Below the pieces are notes generated by a model. It was not told where the DNA came from, searched no databases, and saw only the letters and a list, made by a program, of their open reading frames with translations. Position numbers and translations under genes: made by a program. 64,000 nucleotides of DNA, taken from NCBI GenBank assembly GCA_017549025.1, contig JAFYWB010000018.1:1-64000 (forward strand). Direction: 5' to 3'. Below, one piece after another: positions 60,539-64,000 of the stretch; position 1 is the first letter of the stretch, and each line of letters starts with the position of its first letter. The stretch is from Treponema sp. (GTDB lineage: Bacteria; Spirochaetota; Spirochaetia; Treponematales; Treponemataceae).

Positions 60539-61711
60539 ATGAAGGGAAATGTTCTTATTGTTCACGGTGGAGCCCCCACAGCCGTTATTAACGCCTCTCT
60601 TTACGGGGCCATTACCGAGGCAAAAAAATATCCAGAGGTAGACAAAATCTACGGAGCACGAGGTGGCAGTGGAGCCATTGCATCTGGAGACTTTATCGAT
60701 TTAACTCATATTCCCCAGGAACAGCTGGAACGTCTGCCCTTTACCCCTGGTTCTGCCATTGGGACTTCTCGCACTCCCTTGGTGGAGGCTGACTACAAGG
60801 CCATTGCAGAATCCCTCAAAAAGCACAACATCAAGTGGTTGCTGTTTAACGGTGGCAATGGTTCCATGGATGCCTGCGGAAAGGTGGCGGCACAGGTAAA
60901 GGGCACGGATATTCGTGTGGTGGGTATTCCCAAGACCATCGATAACGACATCGCCATTACCGACCATGCCCCAGGCTTTGGTAGTGCCGCCCGTTATCTT
61001 GCAGCTTCTGTTCGTGAATTGTGCTACGACGTGGCAAGCCTTCCCATTCACGTGGCGGTGATAGAAGCCATGGGGCGAAACGCTGGCTGGCTCACTGCCG
61101 CCGCAGCTCTGGCAGGAAAGGCAGAAGATGGCGGCCCCCACCTGATTTACGTGCCAGAAAAACCCTTTAACCAAGAGGAGTTTTTGGATAAGGCCAGCAC
61201 CCTCTACAAAAAGCACGGCGGCGTAGTAGTTGTTGCCAGTGAAGGCTTGAAGGATGCCACAGGAACTCCCATTGTTCCCCCCATTTTCCAAGTGGGTCGG
61301 GCCGTCTACTACGGTGATGTTTCAGCCCATTTGGCAAATCTTGTTATTCAAAAGCTGGGAATCAAGGCCCGCAGCGAAAAGCCTGGCATCCTTGGCCGCA
61401 CTTCCACCGCCTGGCAGTCAGAGATAGACCGACAAGAAGCTATTGTGGCTGGACAAGAAGCCATGCGGGCTGCTCTAGCAGGTGAAACAGCTGTTATGGT
61501 GGGATTCCGTCGCCTTTCTGCCAGCACTCCCCTTCAGCAGGGATACAACTGCGAAACCTTTTTGATTCCTGTGGAAGAAGTTATGCTCAAAGAGCGGACA
61601 CTGGAGGAGCGATACATCAATCCTGCTGCTGACGGCATTACCCAAGAATTTGTTCAGTGGTGCAGCCCCTTGATTGGTGGCCCCTTGCCAGAGTTCCCCC
61701 GCTTCAGCTAA
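60539..61711 (+). CDS. 6-phosphofructokinase, probably pyrophosphate-dependent
   Basis: 390 residues. 'NVLIVHGGAPTAVINASLYG', 'LLFNGGNGSMDACGKVAAQV', 'VVGIPKTIDNDIAITDHAPG' and 'VIEAMGRNAGWLTAAAALAG' define the PFK family; PKTIDND with Lys and MGRNAGW favour the PPi-using group. The donor-site GGDG is GGNG, again unlike ATP-PFK. Commits fructose-6-P from the pgi/nagA steps to glycolysis, saving ATP by using PPi (inference). AGGAG upstream; 10 bases after nagA. Confidence 0.9.
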   Translation: MKGNVLIVHGGAPTAVINASLYGAITEAKKYPEVDKIYGARGGSGAIASGDFIDLTHIPQEQLERLPFTPGSAIGTSRTPLVEADYKAIAESLKKHNIKWLLFNGGNGSMDACGKVAAQVKGTDIRVVGIPKTIDNDIAITDHAPGFGSAARYLAASVRELCYDVASLPIHVAVIEAMGRNAGWLTAAAALAGKAEDGGPHLIYVPEKPFNQEEFLDKASTLYKKHGGVVVVASEGLKDATGTPIVPPIFQVGRAVYYGDVSAHLANLVIQKLGIKARSEKPGILGRTSTAWQSEIDRQEAIVAGQEAMRAALAGETAVMVGFRRLSASTPLQQGYNCETFLIPVEEVMLKERTLEERYINPAADGITQEFVQWCSPLIGGPLPEFPRFS

Positions 61712-61736
61712 TCGGAGGATAATTCTTACGCCACGT

Positions 61737-61775
61737 CCCAATCCTCATATTTTTTTTAAGATTTTGGGGATTGGG
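61737..61775. terminator. Hairpin between pfk and ahpC
   Basis: CCCAATCC (61737-61744) pairs with GGATTGGG (61768-61775) with an AT-rich loop. The plus side is followed by A, not T, so it is a weak or alternative terminator. Confidence 0.4.
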
Positions 61776-61786
61776 AAAAAAATCAA

Positions 61787-61815
61787 TTGACATAATGATT
61801 ACAAATTTGTATTAT
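61787..61815 (+). promoter_or_regulatory. ahpC promoter with an operator-like palindrome
   Basis: -35 TTGACA (61787-61792), 17-bp spacer, -10 TATTAT (61810-61815). The perfect palindrome TACAAATTTGTA (61800-61811) fills the spacer and touches the -10, so a bound repressor would block RNA polymerase. Confidence 0.65.
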
Positions 61816-61871
61816 ATACAAAGTAATTGCATGAGGCTAACTCATACTATAGATTTTTAGGAGTATATATT

Positions 61872-62435
61872 ATGTCATTGATTAACAAAGAAATTGCTGA
61901 TTTTACTGTAGAAGCATACCAGAGTGGTGCTTTCAAGACTGTTTCCAAGAAGGACGTTTTGGGAAAGTGGTCTGTATTCTTCTTCTATCCTGCTGACTTC
62001 ACCTTTGTATGTCCTACAGAGTTGGAAGACTTGCAGAACAAGTATGCTGAGTTCCAGAAGATTGGTTGCGAAGTTTACTCTGTTTCTACAGATACTCACT
62101 TCGTACACAAGGCTTGGGCTGATACTTCCAAGACAATCAAGGCTCTGCAGTACACCATGCTTGCTGACCCCACCCACGTTTTGTCCAAGGACTTTGAAGT
62201 TTACATCGATGGAAACGGTTTGGCAGAGCGCGGAACCTTCGTATTGAATCCTGAGGGAAAGATTGTTGCTTACGAAGTAAACGCTGGTAACGTAGGACGC
62301 AACGCAGAAGAGTTGCTCCGCAAGGTACAGGCTAGCCAGTTCGTAGCAAAGAACGGTGACCAGGTTTGTCCTGCAAAGTGGCAGCCAGGTGCTGAGACTC
62401 TCAAGCCCAGCTTGGACTTGGTAGGAGCCCTGTAA
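61872..62435 (+). CDS. ahpC: Peroxiredoxin AhpC
   Basis: 187 residues, typical 2-Cys peroxiredoxin reducing H2O2 and organic peroxides. Peroxidatic Cys in 'FYPADFTFVCPTELEDLQ', resolving Cys in 'GDQVCPAKWQPGAETLKPS'. 'TDTHFVHKAWADTS' and 'LADPTHVLSKDFEVYI' are conserved. The reductase gene begins two bases after its stop. AGGAG eight bases upstream; codon use suggests very high expression. Confidence 0.97.
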   Translation: MSLINKEIADFTVEAYQSGAFKTVSKKDVLGKWSVFFFYPADFTFVCPTELEDLQNKYAEFQKIGCEVYSVSTDTHFVHKAWADTSKTIKALQYTMLADPTHVLSKDFEVYIDGNGLAERGTFVLNPEGKIVAYEVNAGNVGRNAEELLRKVQASQFVAKNGDQVCPAKWQPGAETLKPSLDLVGAL

Positions 62436-62437
62436 TA

Positions 62438-64000
62438 ATGAGTGACCGCAACGATACTATCTACGATGTAGTTGTTATCGGTGGCGGTCCTGCTGGTCTC
62501 ACAACAGCCCTGTATTTGGCCCGTGCCAAGTACAGGGTTCTTGTTATTGAGAAGGACAACTTTGGCGGGCAGATTACCATCACATCCGAAGTGGTAAACT
62601 ACCCCGGAGTGGAACATACCAGCGGTGCTGCCCTTACTGAAACAATGAGAAAACAGGCCCAGAATTTTGGTGCCGAATTTATGCTAGCCGAAGTAGAACG
62701 GATTTCTGTGGAGGGAGACGTAAAGAGCGTATTCACTTCACGAGGAGAGCTCAAGTGCTTCGGTATTCTTTTGGCCACTGGTGCCCGCCCCCGCATGATT
62801 GGATTCAAGGGGGAAGCTGAATTCAAGGGACACGGTGTAGCCTACTGCGCCACCTGTGACGGCGAATTCTTTACTGGAAAGGAAGTGTTCGTTATTGGCG
62901 GTGGCTTTGCTGCTGCAGAAGAAAGTGTATTCCTGACAAAATATGCACGCCACGTAAACATCCTTATCCGCAAGGACGACTTTGGTTGTGCAAAATCTGC
63001 TGCCGACGAGGCAAAACATCACGAAAAGATTACTATTCTCACCAATACCGAAGTGGAAGAGGTTATGGGAGATTCCGTTCTCCGTGCCATCCGCTACCGC
63101 AACAATAAAACTGGTGAAGTAACCGAATACAAGGCTGATGCTGGCGACAATATCGGTGTCTTTGTATTTGCTGGATACGAGCCTGCCACAGAACTGGTAA
63201 AGGGTATTGTAGATTTGAACGAGCAGGGATACATCATCACTGACGAAAACATGCAGACCAATGTAGCAGGTCTTTATGCAGCAGGTGACGTTCGTATCAA
63301 GAATCTGCGTCAGGTGGTAACAGCTGTAGGCGACGGAGCCTTGGCAGCCACTGAGTTGGAAAAATACGCCGCAGCCATGCAGCGAAAAACAGGAATTAAG
63401 CCAGAGCAGCCTCAAGCTGCCACACCAAGCCACAGCGCTCCAGCCGCAGCAACAGAAGCTGAAGAAGCAGAAGTCAGTGGCCACAAAAGCGACCTATTCA
63501 CTCCAGAAATGTTGACCCAGCTGAACACCGTGTTCTCCCGCATGGAAAATAACCTGATTCTGGAGCTGCACTTAGACGATAAGCCTGTTTCTGATGAGCT
63601 GGAAAATTACATGGAGGAGCTGGCAAAGCTCACTCCCAAGCTTGAAGTACGCACCGCTTCCAGTGACCTGCAGCACAAGCCCTGTGTTCGCATTTGTCGT
63701 GGAGACGGTTCTTGGACAGGACTTGCCTTCCATGGAGTTCCCGGTGGCCACGAGTTCACCTCCTTTGTGTTGGGCTTGTACAATGCCGCTGGTCCTGGAC
63801 AGCAGCTAGATGCCGACGTTATGACCGAAGCAAAGGCCATTGCAAAGCCAGTGGACATTAAGATTCTTATCTCCCTGTCTTGCACCATGTGTCCTGACTT
63901 GGTAACAGCAGCTCAGCGCTTGGCCACCCTGAACGACAATATTTCAGCGGAAATCTACGATCTGAACCACTTCCCCGACCTTCGGGACAAGTACCAGGTT
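62438..64000 (+). CDS. AhpF-like peroxiredoxin reductase with domains in swapped order (partial)
   Basis: 521 codons before the window ends. Residues 1-315 form a thioredoxin-reductase-like FAD/NAD(P)H module: 'VVVIGGGPAGLTTALYLARA', redox pair C137/C140 in 'YCATCDG', 'VFVIGGGFAAAEESVFLTKY', 'GLYAAGDVRIKNLRQVVTAV'. An Ala/Glu-rich linker (320-350) leads to a tandem-thioredoxin-fold region like the AhpF N-terminal domain, with 'SLSCTMCPDLVTAAQRLATL' (C482/C485). E. coli AhpF has that domain at the N-terminus, so the order is reversed. Adjacent to ahpC, which it most likely reduces. Confidence 0.9.
   Translation, partial: MSDRNDTIYDVVVIGGGPAGLTTALYLARAKYRVLVIEKDNFGGQITITSEVVNYPGVEHTSGAALTETMRKQAQNFGAEFMLAEVERISVEGDVKSVFTSRGELKCFGILLATGARPRMIGFKGEAEFKGHGVAYCATCDGEFFTGKEVFVIGGGFAAAEESVFLTKYARHVNILIRKDDFGCAKSAADEAKHHEKITILTNTEVEEVMGDSVLRAIRYRNNKTGEVTEYKADAGDNIGVFVFAGYEPATELVKGIVDLNEQGYIITDENMQTNVAGLYAAGDVRIKNLRQVVTAVGDGALAATELEKYAAAMQRKTGIKPEQPQAATPSHSAPAAATEAEEAEVSGHKSDLFTPEMLTQLNTVFSRMENNLILELHLDDKPVSDELENYMEELAKLTPKLEVRTASSDLQHKPCVRICRGDGSWTGLAFHGVPGGHEFTSFVLGLYNAAGPGQQLDADVMTEAKAIAKPVDIKILISLSCTMCPDLVTAAQRLATLNDNISAEIYDLNHFPDLRDKYQV

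Noticed and set aside
1-64000. tRNA, rRNA, CRISPR, insertion sequences or prophage
   Set aside because: No cloverleaf-like sequence, repeat-spacer array, transposase or integrase was seen on either strand.

Overview
The window reads as chromosome of a host-associated, anaerobic to microaerophilic spirochaete, most likely Treponema or a close relative. The clues are a spirochaete-type FlgM, a threonyl-tRNA synthetase without its TGS domain, two large chemoreceptors, many lipoproteins, substrate-binding proteins with 'AGGGKD'-type signal peptides, and moderate G+C. This is inference from protein families; no rRNA or tRNA gene is present to settle it. I see no phage, insertion sequence, CRISPR array or tRNA, and no gene-free stretch over 300 bases.

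Layout. 1-5.0 kb (minus): topoisomerase IV subunit B (cut by the window edge), a hemerythrin with altered iron ligands, and a pyrG-lptC-lptA-lptB operon whose CTP synthase has lost its glutaminase nucleophile. 5.1-9.6 kb: a c-di-GMP phosphodiesterase and a chemoreceptor. 9.7-18.9 kb: rubredoxin and cell-envelope genes (TPR lipoproteins, a MltD-like transglycosylase with LysM, an OmpA-domain protein, unknown lipoproteins). 19-33 kb: housekeeping genes (thrS, efp, lspA, rsmI, an rRNA methylase, flgM) mixed with a chemoreceptor, an HDOD signalling protein, a degenerate iron-alcohol-dehydrogenase homologue and two unknowns. 32.8-40.1 kb: split chromate transporter, MATE pump, mnmE, a PAP2 phosphatase and a secreted glycoside-hydrolase-like protein.

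40.2-50.6 kb is the most interesting block. A tri-haem cytochrome c peroxidase, a System II cytochrome c maturation pair (resB, ccsA), fixC and fixX, menA and a polyprenyl diphosphate synthase lie in a row on the plus strand. They converge on an acyl-CoA dehydrogenase-etfA-etfB operon. Together they could carry electrons from acyl-CoA or NADH through ETF and FixCX to a (demethyl)menaquinone and on to hydrogen peroxide: a small peroxide-respiration chain in an otherwise fermentative bacterium. Hemerythrin, rubredoxin, AhpC and a domain-permuted AhpF-like reductase add to an oxygen/peroxide theme.

50.7-64 kb: flavin reductase, a LarA-family protein, a divergent triosephosphate-isomerase homologue, a TauABC/SsuABC-type ABC transporter, a pgi-lacI-nagA-pfk amino-sugar/glycolysis operon, then ahpC and the AhpF-like gene.

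Two themes cross the window. First, nine genes have a promoter -10 box ending 6-7 bases before the start codon and no ribosome binding site, so they are predicted to give leaderless mRNAs; eight of these also have a TTG-type -35 box at exactly 17 bp. Second, several enzymes keep their fold but have lost catalytic or ligand residues (PyrG glutaminase, hemerythrin, Fe-ADH, LarA, TIM, GGDEF, OmpA domain). Residue equivalences come from remembered family motifs, not computed alignments.
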